This document shows, one piece after another, positions 47,756 to 55,818 of a stretch of 64,000 nucleotides of DNA. The translations under genes and the position numbers were made by a program. The stretch lies in NCBI RefSeq assembly GCF_016412875.1, contig NZ_JAEKPD010000009.1, positions 1 through 64,000 on the forward strand. The letters are read 5' to 3'. How positions within the stretch are numbered: the stretch's first letter is position 1; each line of letters opens with the position of its first letter. The stretch is from Palleronia pontilimi. GTDB taxonomy: Bacteria > Pseudomonadota > Alphaproteobacteria > Rhodobacterales > Rhodobacteraceae. Below the pieces are notes generated by a model. The model was not told the DNA's origin and made no database searches. It was given only the letters and a program-made list of their open reading frames with translations.

Positions 47756-48040
47756 ATGATTCCACAGATCTCACAGGCCACAGAAACATCCCAGCTGACC
47801 GCGGGCCGCCGCGAGCAGTTGCGCGACGTCGCCGAACAACTGGAAGCCGCATTCCTTTCGGAAATGCTGAAGGGCGCCGGTTTGGGCGCGCGCAAGGGCG
47901 CCTTCGGTGGCGGCGTCGGCGAAGATCAGTTCGCGTCGATGCTGCGCGACCGGCAGGCGCAACTGGTGGTCGAAACCGGCGGAATCGGCTTGGCCGAAAA
48001 GCTGTTCCAGACCCTGCTCAGCCGCGAGATGCGGACATGA
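47756..48040 (+). CDS. flgJ: Rod-binding protein FlgJ (rod domain only)
   Basis: A 94-residue protein matching the N-terminal rod-scaffold domain of FlgJ: REQLRDVAEQLEAAFLSEMLKGAG, then FASMLRDRQAQLVVETGGIGLAEKL (cited in part). The muramidase domain of enterobacterial FlgJ is absent, as usual in alphaproteobacteria, where a separate transglycosylase does that job. GAGAGGA precedes the ATG by about nine bases. Its stop overlaps the start of the next gene (ATGA). Confidence 0.85.
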   Translation: MIPQISQATETSQLTAGRREQLRDVAEQLEAAFLSEMLKGAGLGARKGAFGGGVGEDQFASMLRDRQAQLVVETGGIGLAEKLFQTLLSREMRT

Positions 48041-48375
48041 GCGCGCGGGCCTGCCGACACCTGCTGAAACTTTTGGACCGCGAACGTGACTTCCTGATCG
48101 CGGGCGATGTCGCCAATGCCGCGCGGCTGGGCGACCTTAAGGCGCGCCTGCTGGGAAAGATCGAGACGGGGCCCGCCGATCCGGAGCAGATTTCCACGAT
48201 CAAACGGGCCGCGGCCCGCAATCGCCTGCTGATCGAAGCGGCCGAGAGGGGCGTGAAATCCGCACACGCCCGGCTGCGCGCGTTGCGCGACGGGGTCGGT
48301 GTGAACGTCTACTCGGCGCAGGGCCAGCGTCAGATGATCACAAAGCCGAAGACCACGCTTCAGAAACGCGCGTAA
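48037..48375 (+). CDS. flgN: FlgN-like flagellar export chaperone
   Basis: A 112-residue, mainly helical protein with a likely coiled coil (LLDRERDFLIAGDVANAARLGDLK onward) and a conserved-looking C-terminal YSAQGQ. Size, position behind flgJ and helical character fit FlgN, the chaperone of the hook-filament junction proteins FlgK and FlgL. Sequence similarity in this family is low, so the call leans on context. Confidence 0.65.
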   Translation: MSARACRHLLKLLDRERDFLIAGDVANAARLGDLKARLLGKIETGPADPEQISTIKRAAARNRLLIEAAERGVKSAHARLRALRDGVGVNVYSAQGQRQMITKPKTTLQKRA

Positions 48376-48453
48376 ACGCCTGATCGCAACACGCGCCGGA
48401 CGCTCACTTTTTCGGCAATGCGATTGCACAAGACCCGCGGGTTCGGCTTTAAG

Positions 48454-49086
48454 ATGGGCGACCTTCGGAGACCGGATGTGCTGGACGCTCGTGTGAGACC
48501 CCTTATCGATCCGCCCCTGAACCGCATGGGGCGTGGTCTTGCGAAGCTGGGGTTGACCGCAGATGGGGTCACGCTGATCGGCTTGGCGTTCGGGTTGCTC
48601 GGCGCCCTGTGCATCGCGGTGCATCTTTACGGACCTGCGCTGGCGCTGATCCTTCTGTCGCGGCTGGCCGACGGACTGGACGGCGCCGTGGCGCGGGCCA
48701 CGCATCCGTCAGACTTCGGGGGATACCTGGATATCGTGTCGGATTTCCTGTTTTACGGCACGATCCCCTTGGCCTTCGCCATCGCCGCACCGGAGCAGAA
48801 CGCGCTTGCCGCGGGATTCCTGCTGACCAGCTTTTACGTCAACGGCACCAGTTTCCTGGGCTTCGCCATCCTGGCCGAGAAGCGCGGCATCGAAACCGAC
48901 GCGCAGGGCGAGAAATCGCTGTATTTCTCGAACGGCATCCTGGAAGGGACCGAGACCATCGCGTTCTTCGTCCTGATCTGCCTTCTGCCGCAGCTTTTCG
49001 CGCCCTTCGCCTGGATCTTCGGCACCTTGTGTTTCGCCACCGCGATCCTGCGCGTGATCGCCGCGCGCCGCATCTTCAAACCCTGA
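48454..49086 (+). CDS. CDP-alcohol phosphatidyltransferase (YnjF-like)
   Basis: A 210-residue membrane protein. The CDP-alcohol motif is complete: DGLDGAVAR, then GGYLDIVSDFLFYG gives the four aspartates. YGTIPLAFAIAAPEQNALA and GILEGTETIAFFVL match E. coli YnjF closely as I remember it. It should transfer an alcohol onto a CDP-linked lipid or sugar; the product is unknown. The ATG at 48454 is chosen because the family starts here; ATG 48418 is in frame. It lies ten bases upstream of the ynjB-like gene. Confidence 0.82.
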   Translation: MGDLRRPDVLDARVRPLIDPPLNRMGRGLAKLGLTADGVTLIGLAFGLLGALCIAVHLYGPALALILLSRLADGLDGAVARATHPSDFGGYLDIVSDFLFYGTIPLAFAIAAPEQNALAAGFLLTSFYVNGTSFLGFAILAEKRGIETDAQGEKSLYFSNGILEGTETIAFFVLICLLPQLFAPFAWIFGTLCFATAILRVIAARRIFKP

Positions 49087-49096
49087 AAGGCCCCCC

Positions 49097-50281
49097 ATGA
49101 AAAAGACCCTGCTTGCCCTGTCGTTGTGCCTGCCCGCCATGGCGATCGCCCAGCCCGATCCGTCCGACTGGGACGCGGTCCTGGCCGAGGCCGACGGCCA
49201 GACCGTGTTCTGGCATGCCTGGGGCGGATCCACGGCCACGAACGACTACATCGCGTGGATCGGAGAACAGGCGGCCGAGCACGGCGTCACGCTGGAGCAC
49301 GTGAAGCTGACCGACACGGCCGACGCCGTCACCCGCGTGCTGGCCGAGCGCGAGGCGGGCGAGCTGGACGATGGCGCGGTGGACATGATCTGGATCAACG
49401 GCGCCAATTTCGCCGCCATGAAGGACGCGGATCTGCTGTTCGGTCCCTGGGCCACCGATCTGCCGAACTACGCGCTGGTGGCCGACGATGCCGCCGTGAC
49501 CACCGATTTCGGCACCCCCGTGGACGGCATGGAAAGCCCATGGGCCAAGGCGCAATTCGTCTTCATGTATGACAGCGCCGATACCGAGCCGCCCGCCGAC
49601 ATGGCCGGGCTGCTGGAGTGGACGAAGGCCCATGCCGGCCGCTTCACCTATCCGCAGCCGCCCGATTTCCTGGGCACGACCTTCCTGAAGCAGGTGCTGG
49701 TGAGCCAGGTCGACAGCGACGCGCTGAGCCAGCCGGTGGACCAGGCCGATTTCGAAGCGGTGACCGCGCCGCTCTGGGATTATCTCGACGCGCTGCAGCC
49801 GAACCTGTGGCGCGGTGGCGCGGCCTATCCGGCGTCCGGCCCCGCCCAGTTCCAGCTGCTGACGGACGAAGAGATCGACATCGCGCCGTCGCTGTCGCCG
49901 TCCGAGGCATCGACCGCCATCGCCAACCTGCAACTGCCCGACAGCATCCGCACCTTCGTGCCCGCGGGCGGCACCATCGGCAATGCCAGCTTCGTGGCGA
50001 TCCCGTTCAATTCGGGCTCGAAGGCCGGGGCCATGGTCGTCGCCAACACGATCCTGTCGCCCGAGGCGCAGCTGCGCGGCCAGGACCCGGACGTGCTGGG
50101 CTATGGCACGGTGCTGGACATCGACGTGCTGAGCCCCGACATGCAGGACGCCTTCGCATCGCTCGACCAGGGGATCGCCACGCTGTCGCCCGCCGAGCTG
50201 GGCGCGGTGCTGCCCGAACCCCATGCGAGCTGGTCCAATGCCATCGAAGAGGCGTGGATCCTTCGCTACGGCAGCCAATAG
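49097..50281 (+). CDS. ABC transporter substrate-binding protein (YnjB-like)
   Basis: A 394-residue periplasmic binding protein with a signal peptide (KKTLLALSLCLPAMAIAQP). WHAWGGSTATNDYIAWI and NGANFAAMKDADLLFGPWA are the marks of the YnjB group, distantly related to thiamine- and sulphate-type binding proteins. The ligand is unknown. It heads the ABC part of a cassette with permease and ATPase genes directly downstream (gaps of seven bases and an overlap of eight). Confidence 0.83.
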   Translation: MKKTLLALSLCLPAMAIAQPDPSDWDAVLAEADGQTVFWHAWGGSTATNDYIAWIGEQAAEHGVTLEHVKLTDTADAVTRVLAEREAGELDDGAVDMIWINGANFAAMKDADLLFGPWATDLPNYALVADDAAVTTDFGTPVDGMESPWAKAQFVFMYDSADTEPPADMAGLLEWTKAHAGRFTYPQPPDFLGTTFLKQVLVSQVDSDALSQPVDQADFEAVTAPLWDYLDALQPNLWRGGAAYPASGPAQFQLLTDEEIDIAPSLSPSEASTAIANLQLPDSIRTFVPAGGTIGNASFVAIPFNSGSKAGAMVVANTILSPEAQLRGQDPDVLGYGTVLDIDVLSPDMQDAFASLDQGIATLSPAELGAVLPEPHASWSNAIEEAWILRYGSQ

Positions 50282-50288
50282 GCGCGCG

Positions 50289-51974
50289 ATGTCCCCGCTG
50301 CTGCGGGCGCTGCCGGCGCTGACGCTGCTGGCCATGCTCGGCCCCGTGGCCGCGGGGCTGTGGGGCGCGCTGCTGCCCGCCTTCGGCCATCTGCCCGCGG
50401 CGGGGTTCACCGGCCCGTCCCTGGTCGCGTGGCAGAACCTGCTGGCCTGGCCCGGCATCCGGGCGGCCACCGCGTTGTCGCTGGGGACCGGGCTTCTGAC
50501 CACGCTCGCCTCGCTGCTGATCGTCACCCTGATCACCGCGGGCTGGTGGGGCACGCGCAGCTTCCGCGCGCTCGAACGGCTACTGTCGCCGCTTCTGTCC
50601 GTTCCCCATGCCGCCGCCGCCTTCGGTCTGGCCTTCCTCATCATGCCGTCGGGCTGGCTGGTGCGCGCCGTGTCGCCCTGGCTGACCGGCTGGGAGCGTC
50701 CGCCGGATATACTGGTCGTCGGCGATCCCTGGGGCCTGTCGATGACGGCCGGGCTGATCGCCAAGGAGACGCCGTTTCTGCTGCTGATGACGCTGGCCGC
50801 GCTGGGCCAGGTCAACGCGACCCGGTCCATGGCGGTGGCGCGGTCCATGGGGTACGGGCGCGTTGCGGCGTGGCTGAAGGCGGTGTTTCCGGCGATCTAC
50901 GCGCAGATCCGGCTGCCTGTCTATGTCGTGCTGGCCTATTCCATGTCGGTGGTCGACGTGGCGCTGATCCTCGGGCCGTCCACGCCCGCCACCCTGTCGG
51001 CGCAGATCGTGCGCTGGATGTCGGACCCGGACCTGTCCATGCGGCTGGTGGCCTCGGCCGGCGCGATCCTGCAGCTGGGGCTGGTGGTGGGCGCGCTGGC
51101 GGCCTGGCGGCTGGGCGAGCTGGCGGTCGCGTGGTGGGGCTGCGGCTGGGCATCGGGCGGGGGCCGCGGCCGGTCGCTGGATGCGACACGGCCCGTGGCA
51201 CTGGGCCTGGCTGCCCTGTCGGCCTTCGCCATCCTTGCGGGATTGCTGGCGCTGACATTGTGGTCTTTCGCCGGGCTCTGGCGGTTTCCCGATCTCTGGC
51301 CCGACGGGCTGACCCTGCGCAGCTGGATGCGCCACGCGCGGGGTCTGAACGATGCGCTTGCCGACACGGTGCTGGTCGCCCTGACCGCCACCGCGCTTGC
51401 CATGGTGCTGACCATCGGCTGCCTGCAATCCGAGTTCCGATCGGGACGCGCCATGGGCCGCTACGGGCTGTGGCTGCTCTATCTTCCGCTGATCGTCCCG
51501 CAGACGGCTTTCCTGCCCGGCCTGCAGACGCTGCTGCTGCGCGTGGGGGCGGACAAGGGCGTGATGCCGGTCATCGCGGCGCACCTGGTTTTCGTGCTGC
51601 CCTACGTGTTCCTGTCGCTGGGCGATCCGTGGCGGGCCTGGGACCGCCGCCAGGCAACCGTCGGCGCCGCGCTCGGCGCGACGCCCACGCGCGTGCTGCT
51701 GGCCATCCGCCTGCCCATGCTGCTGCGCCCGCTGCTGGTGGCGGCGGCGGTCGGCGTGTCGGTCAGCGTGGGGCAATACCTGCCCACCCTGCTGATCGGC
51801 GGCGGCCGCGTCGCCACCCTGACGACCGAGGCGGTCGCGCTGGCCTCGGGCGGCGACCGGCGCGCCATCGGTGTGTTCGGCCTGTCGCAGACCCTGGCCG
51901 CGCTTCTGCCTTTCGCGCTGGCCACGCTGCTGCCATTGGTGATCTGGCGCAATCGGCGGGGGCTGCATGGCTGA
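50289..51974 (+). CDS. ABC transporter permease, two fused halves (YnjC-like)
   Basis: A 561-residue permease with about twelve membrane segments in two binding-protein-dependent halves. Each half has an EAA-like loop: ARSMGYGRVAAWLKAVFPAI in the first and GAALGATPTRVLLAIRLPML in the second. A single chain thus supplies both halves of the pore, as in E. coli YnjC and ThiP. The ATPase gene begins eight bases before its stop. Confidence 0.86.
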   Translation: MSPLLRALPALTLLAMLGPVAAGLWGALLPAFGHLPAAGFTGPSLVAWQNLLAWPGIRAATALSLGTGLLTTLASLLIVTLITAGWWGTRSFRALERLLSPLLSVPHAAAAFGLAFLIMPSGWLVRAVSPWLTGWERPPDILVVGDPWGLSMTAGLIAKETPFLLLMTLAALGQVNATRSMAVARSMGYGRVAAWLKAVFPAIYAQIRLPVYVVLAYSMSVVDVALILGPSTPATLSAQIVRWMSDPDLSMRLVASAGAILQLGLVVGALAAWRLGELAVAWWGCGWASGGGRGRSLDATRPVALGLAALSAFAILAGLLALTLWSFAGLWRFPDLWPDGLTLRSWMRHARGLNDALADTVLVALTATALAMVLTIGCLQSEFRSGRAMGRYGLWLLYLPLIVPQTAFLPGLQTLLLRVGADKGVMPVIAAHLVFVLPYVFLSLGDPWRAWDRRQATVGAALGATPTRVLLAIRLPMLLRPLLVAAAVGVSVSVGQYLPTLLIGGGRVATLTTEAVALASGGDRRAIGVFGLSQTLAALLPFALATLLPLVIWRNRRGLHG

Positions 51975-52626
51975 CGGGCTGCATCTGGACGACATCACGA
52001 TCGGCAAGGACGACGAGACGCTGATCGCCATCGACGCGCGCGTCGCACCTGGCCAGGTCCTGTCGATCATGGGGCCGTCCGGGGTGGGCAAGTCCACGCT
52101 GCTGGCCTTCCTGACCGGGACGTTGCCGCCCGCCTTCGACGCCACCGGCCATGTCCGGCTGGACGGGCGCGATCTGACCGGGCTGCCGCCGGAAAAGCGC
52201 AACCTGGGCATCCTGTTCCAGGACGATCTGCTGTTTCCGCATCTCAGCGTCGCGGGCAACCTGGGCTTCGGGCTGCGCGGCGGCTCGCGCGCCGGGCGGC
52301 ACGCGCAGGTCGCCGCCGCGCTGGACGAGGTGGGGCTTGCGGGGTTCGGGCCGCGCGATCCGGCAACGCTGTCGGGCGGCCAGCGAGCCCGCATCGCGCT
52401 GATGCGGATGCTGCTGGCCCGGCCCGATGCCCTGCTGCTGGACGAGGCGTTCTCGAGGCTCGATTCCGCGCGCAGGCAGGCGACGCGGCGGATGGTCTTC
52501 GACACGGCCCGTGCGCGCGGCTTGCCCGTCGTCATGGTGACCCACGATCCCGCCGACGCCGAGGCCGCGCAAGGCCCGGTCATCCGGCTGGGCGATGCGG
52601 ATCCGTTAAGATCAAATCCAACATAA
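51967..52626 (+). CDS. ABC transporter ATP-binding protein (YnjD-like)
   Basis: A 219-residue ABC ATPase. Walker A is GPSGVGKSTLLAFLTG, the Q-loop is in LGILFQDDLLFPHLSV, the signature LSGGQRARIALMRMLL, Walker B LLLDEAFSRLD, and the switch His is in VVMVTHDPADAE. It energises the YnjC-like permease. It ends 165 bases before the flagellin gene, which has its own promoter region. Confidence 0.9.
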   Translation: MADGLHLDDITIGKDDETLIAIDARVAPGQVLSIMGPSGVGKSTLLAFLTGTLPPAFDATGHVRLDGRDLTGLPPEKRNLGILFQDDLLFPHLSVAGNLGFGLRGGSRAGRHAQVAAALDEVGLAGFGPRDPATLSGGQRARIALMRMLLARPDALLLDEAFSRLDSARRQATRRMVFDTARARGLPVVMVTHDPADAEAAQGPVIRLGDADPLRSNPT

Positions 52627-52640
52627 GCCGCAGTCGCGCC

Positions 52641-52655
52641 TTAGGAATTCCTTAG
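52641..52655 (+). promoter_or_regulatory. CtrA-like site upstream of flagellin
   Basis: TTAG-GAATTCC-TTAG has the TTAN-N7-TTAN form of a CtrA box and sits 137 bases before the flagellin start. The central GGAATTCC is itself a palindrome. Confidence 0.35.
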
Positions 52656-52693
52656 ACGTTTGGTTGGAAGAAGGACCTTGTCCAGAAGGACAG

Positions 52694-52769
52694 ATATCCC
52701 ACCGGATATTTCGTCAGAATGACGCTGTCCCGCCGCCCTTCGGGTGGCCTTCGGGGCGCAAAAGCGCCC
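52694..52769 (+). promoter_or_regulatory. Structured flagellin 5' leader with three hairpins
   Basis: Three short stems can form in the expected leader: ATATCC/GGATAT (52694-52709), CCGCCC/GGGTGG with one G-U pair (52733-52747), and GGGCGC/GCGCCC around AAAA (52754-52769). The last ends 22 bases before the ATG and just before the AAGGAA ribosome site. FlbT, encoded downstream, is known in Caulobacter to bind the flagellin leader, so this is a plausible target. Confidence 0.4.
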
Positions 52770-52791
52770 TTCGCATACAAGGAACGACAAC

Positions 52792-54150
52792 ATGTCTAGC
52801 ATTCTGACGAACAACAGCGCGATGGTGGCCCTTCAGACGCTGAAGGGGATCAACAAGAACCTGGCCAACGTGCAGAACCAGATCTCGACCGGTAAAAGCG
52901 TCGGCACCGCCAAGGACAACGCCGCCGTCTGGGCCATCTCGAAAGTGATGGAATCAGACGTGTCGGGCTTCAAGGCGATCTCGTCGTCGCTGTCGCTGGG
53001 CGAATCCACCGTGTCGGTGGCCCGCCAGGCGTCCGAAACCGTCACCGACCTTCTGACGCAGATGAAGGAAAAGATCGTCGCGTCGCAGGAATCCAACGTC
53101 GATCGCGACAAGATCCAGACCGATATCGAAGCTCTGCGCAGCCAAATAGAATCAGTCGTTGGTGCGGCACAGTTCAACGGTCTAAACTTGCTCGATGCCA
53201 CGCCCGAGAATATCGGCGCCACGAACACCATTGCCCAACAGATCGAAAACAGCACCAATGGCGACGTGAAAGTGCTGTCTTCGCTTGATCGATCGGCATC
53301 GGGTGTGACGTCGTCCTCGATCTCGGTCTCTAAGGAATCGCTGTCGCAGACCGCTCAGACCGCAGGAACCGTCGCGACCAGCGCCACCACGATGGCGGCC
53401 ACTGCGGTCACCGCGAACACTGCCACCATTGCCAACAATGCAACCGAAAGCTTCGGCATCAACGGCGACACTGCGACCGCCGCACGCGGGGGAAATCGCG
53501 TTCTCGCCGGAGATACCTACACGATCGCCGCCAGCTTCTTCGACAAACTGGCTCCGGTCGCAGGTGCAGGTATCGCGACTGACATCAGCGACCCGGTCGC
53601 CTACGTGGCAAAGGCTGGTGACACAACGGCTGACATTGCAGAAAATCTAGCTCTGCGGGTCAATCAAGCTCTGACGAAGGCCGGATACGATGAAGATTAT
53701 CAGGCTAGCTTCGTCGATAATGGCGATGGGACCGCCGAATTCCAGATCACCAACTCGTCTGGGTCTGCGGGCAACGCAGCTTTCGCCCCCGCCGACTTTG
53801 TGGTAACCACGGGTGGTACCGCAGGTGGCGGCCTTGAGATCTTGGCCGACATGGATGTTAGCTCCGCAAACGGCGCCAAAGCGGCACTTGCAGCGGTCGA
53901 AAATCTGATCTCGACCACGATTGACTCGGCGGCCTCATTCGGTTCGGCCCAGGGCCGTATCGAAATCCAATCCGAGTTCATCTCGGGTCTGACCGACGCC
54001 CTGAAGTCGGGCATCGGCACGCTGGTGGACGCCGACATGGAAGAGGCTTCGGCCCGTCTGCAGGCGCTCCAGGTGCAGCAGCAGCTGGGTGTCCAGTCGC
54101 TGTCCATCGCCAACCAGGCGCCGCAGTCGATCCTGTCGCTGTTCCGGTAA
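52792..54150 (+). CDS. Flagellin
   Basis: A 452-residue filament protein. The N-terminal D0/D1 domain (SSILTNNSAMVALQTLKGIN, AKDNAAVWAISKVMESDV, AAQFNGLNLLD) and the C-terminal D1/D0 (GRIEIQSEFISGLTDALKSGIGTL, LGVQSLSIANQAPQSILSLF) are well conserved. Between about residues 130 and 380 lies a Ser/Thr/Ala/Asn-rich variable domain. There the DNA is visibly less GC-rich and uses codons such as CTA, TTG and AAT that neighbours avoid, which suggests exchange of the surface domain. AAGGAA precedes the ATG. FlaF and FlbT genes follow. Confidence 0.94.
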   Translation: MSSILTNNSAMVALQTLKGINKNLANVQNQISTGKSVGTAKDNAAVWAISKVMESDVSGFKAISSSLSLGESTVSVARQASETVTDLLTQMKEKIVASQESNVDRDKIQTDIEALRSQIESVVGAAQFNGLNLLDATPENIGATNTIAQQIENSTNGDVKVLSSLDRSASGVTSSSISVSKESLSQTAQTAGTVATSATTMAATAVTANTATIANNATESFGINGDTATAARGGNRVLAGDTYTIAASFFDKLAPVAGAGIATDISDPVAYVAKAGDTTADIAENLALRVNQALTKAGYDEDYQASFVDNGDGTAEFQITNSSGSAGNAAFAPADFVVTTGGTAGGGLEILADMDVSSANGAKAALAAVENLISTTIDSAASFGSAQGRIEIQSEFISGLTDALKSGIGTLVDADMEEASARLQALQVQQQLGVQSLSIANQAPQSILSLFR

Positions 54151-54245
54151 AGCGATCCGGACCGGGCGCGTCCTTCGGGTCGCGCCCGGTTTCCCCCGTC
54201 TACATATCGTGGCCCTGACCACGCCCGTCTCGAAAAGGACAAGAC

Positions 54246-54608
54246 GTGAATACATCGCTGCTGGCACAGAATGCCTATTCCTCACCCCATTCCTCGGTAC
54301 GCACCGCATCGACCCAGGAATACGATGCAATCGCCCGGATCACTTCGGCACTGCGCTCCGCCGAGACTGCGCCGTCGCGCGCCGCCGCAATTCACCGCAA
54401 CCGCGAACTTTGGGCGACCCTGGCCACGGACGTCGCGACAGACGGCAACGGCCTGCCCACCGAGCTGCGCGCCGGGATCTTCTATCTGGCCGAGTTCACG
54501 CGCCAGCATTCCTCGAAGGTGTTGAACGACGAGGCCTCGCCGGACATCCTTGTCGAAATCAACACCTCGATCATGAGGGGATTACGCCAACAGGGACTGG
54601 GCAAATGA
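54246..54608 (+). CDS. flaF: Flagellar biosynthesis regulator FlaF
   Basis: A 120-residue cytosolic protein. SVRTASTQEYDAIARITSAL, AAIHRNRELWATLATDVATDGNGLP (cited in part) and RAGIFYLAEFTRQHSSKVL are FlaF signatures. In Caulobacter FlaF promotes flagellin synthesis and export, opposing FlbT. The start is GTG with AAAAGGACAAGAC upstream. Its stop overlaps the flbT start. Confidence 0.92.
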   Translation: MNTSLLAQNAYSSPHSSVRTASTQEYDAIARITSALRSAETAPSRAAAIHRNRELWATLATDVATDGNGLPTELRAGIFYLAEFTRQHSSKVLNDEASPDILVEINTSIMRGLRQQGLGK

Positions 54609-55009
54609 CCGGGCTTGTCCTGAAGCTCGGCCCCAACGAGCGGGTGCTCATCAACGGTGCCGTGATCGAAAACGGCAACAGGCGCAGTCGCCTGAACATC
54701 ATGACGCCGGGGGCGAATATCTTGCGGCTTCGCGACGCCATTCACCCCGAGCAGACGGGCACGCCGGTGCGTCGCCTGTGCTACATCGCCCAGCTGGTGC
54801 TTTCGGGCGACACCGATCTGGACACGGCGCGACCACAACTCTTGAAGGGGATCGACCAGGTTGCCCAGGCTTTGCTGGATCCAGTCAGCCAGGTGGCCCT
54901 GTCCGACGCGCGCCGCGCGGCCGAGGACGGGCAGGCCTATTATGTCCTGAAATCCCTTCGAAAGCTTCTTCCCACCGAAGACGTCTTGTTGAAGGGGGTG
55001 TCCCAATGA
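54605..55009 (+). CDS. flbT: Flagellin mRNA regulator FlbT
   Basis: A 134-residue protein. LVLKLGPNERVLINGAVIENGNRR and GTPVRRLCYIAQLVLSG (cited in part) identify FlbT, the post-transcriptional repressor that binds flagellin mRNA leaders in Caulobacter. Position after flagellin and flaF supports the same role. Both ends overlap neighbouring genes by four bases. Confidence 0.92.
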   Translation: MTGLVLKLGPNERVLINGAVIENGNRRSRLNIMTPGANILRLRDAIHPEQTGTPVRRLCYIAQLVLSGDTDLDTARPQLLKGIDQVAQALLDPVSQVALSDARRAAEDGQAYYVLKSLRKLLPTEDVLLKGVSQ

Positions 55010-55818
55010 CCTACCAGCCGGTCGTTCCGTTCGGCGGCAATGCCGGCTGGGAATTCCTGCAGCGCACCCGGGACCGTCAGCAGGCTGCGTTCGAATCGAG
55101 TGCTGTAATCGTCCGCAACACGGACAGGTTTCGCGAGCGCATCGGCACCATCGGCAGCGCCGAAGAGCTGATCCAGGATCGCGCCCTTCTGCAGGTCGCA
55201 TTGGGCGCGTTCGGCCTGGACGAAGATCTGAACAACAAGTACCTGATTCAGAAGGTGCTCGAGTCCGACACCACATCGCGCGACTCGCTGACGTCGCGCT
55301 TTGCCGACAAGCGCTACCAGGCTTTTTCGGAAGCCTTCGGCTTCGGCAGTCCCCTTGGCCCGGCGACCGCGAATCCCGGCTTCGCCGACCGGATCATCGA
55401 GGCCTACAACACCCGCCAATTCGAGATCGCCGTGGGCAACCAGTCCACCGACCTGCGGTTGGCCCTGGGGCTCGAACGCGAGCTGGAAACCATCAACTCG
55501 AAGGCCGGGCTCAGCGATGACGCGGCCTGGTTCAGCGTCATGGCCAACAAGCCGCTGCGGTCCGTCCTCGAGAAGGCCATGGGTTTGCCCGTCGCCTTCG
55601 GCACGCTCGACCTGGATCGTCAGCTGTCGACCTTCCGGGAGCGCAGCGAGCAGATCTTCGGCGTCAGCGAGGTTTCGGGCTTCGCCGATCCCGAGGTCCA
55701 GGAAGAGCTGCGCCGCCTTTTCCTGGTGCGCGCTCAGCTGGAAGAGGGCAACACCGCGGCCGGATCCGCCTCCATCGCGCTCAGCCTTCTGACGCAGGCC
55801 GCCCAGTTCAATCGCTAA
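55006..55818 (+). CDS. DUF1217-domain flagellar-associated protein
   Basis: A 270-residue protein with the DUF1217 pattern: IVRNTDRFRERIGTIGSAEEL, then LLQVALGAFGLDEDLNNKYLIQKVLES (cited in part) and NPGFADRIIEAYNTRQFEIAVG. The function is not established. It recurs with flaF/flbT and fliI in this lineage, so a role in flagellar assembly or filament-rotor junction is inferred. It overlaps the flbT stop by four bases and the convergent fliI gene by 11. Confidence 0.82.
   Translation: MTYQPVVPFGGNAGWEFLQRTRDRQQAAFESSAVIVRNTDRFRERIGTIGSAEELIQDRALLQVALGAFGLDEDLNNKYLIQKVLESDTTSRDSLTSRFADKRYQAFSEAFGFGSPLGPATANPGFADRIIEAYNTRQFEIAVGNQSTDLRLALGLERELETINSKAGLSDDAAWFSVMANKPLRSVLEKAMGLPVAFGTLDLDRQLSTFRERSEQIFGVSEVSGFADPEVQEELRRLFLVRAQLEEGNTAAGSASIALSLLTQAAQFNR

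Noticed and set aside
50580-52583. A 667-codon minus-strand frame opposite the ynjC/ynjD-like genes
   Set aside because: Gln- and Arg-rich shadow of an ABC permease and ATPase.
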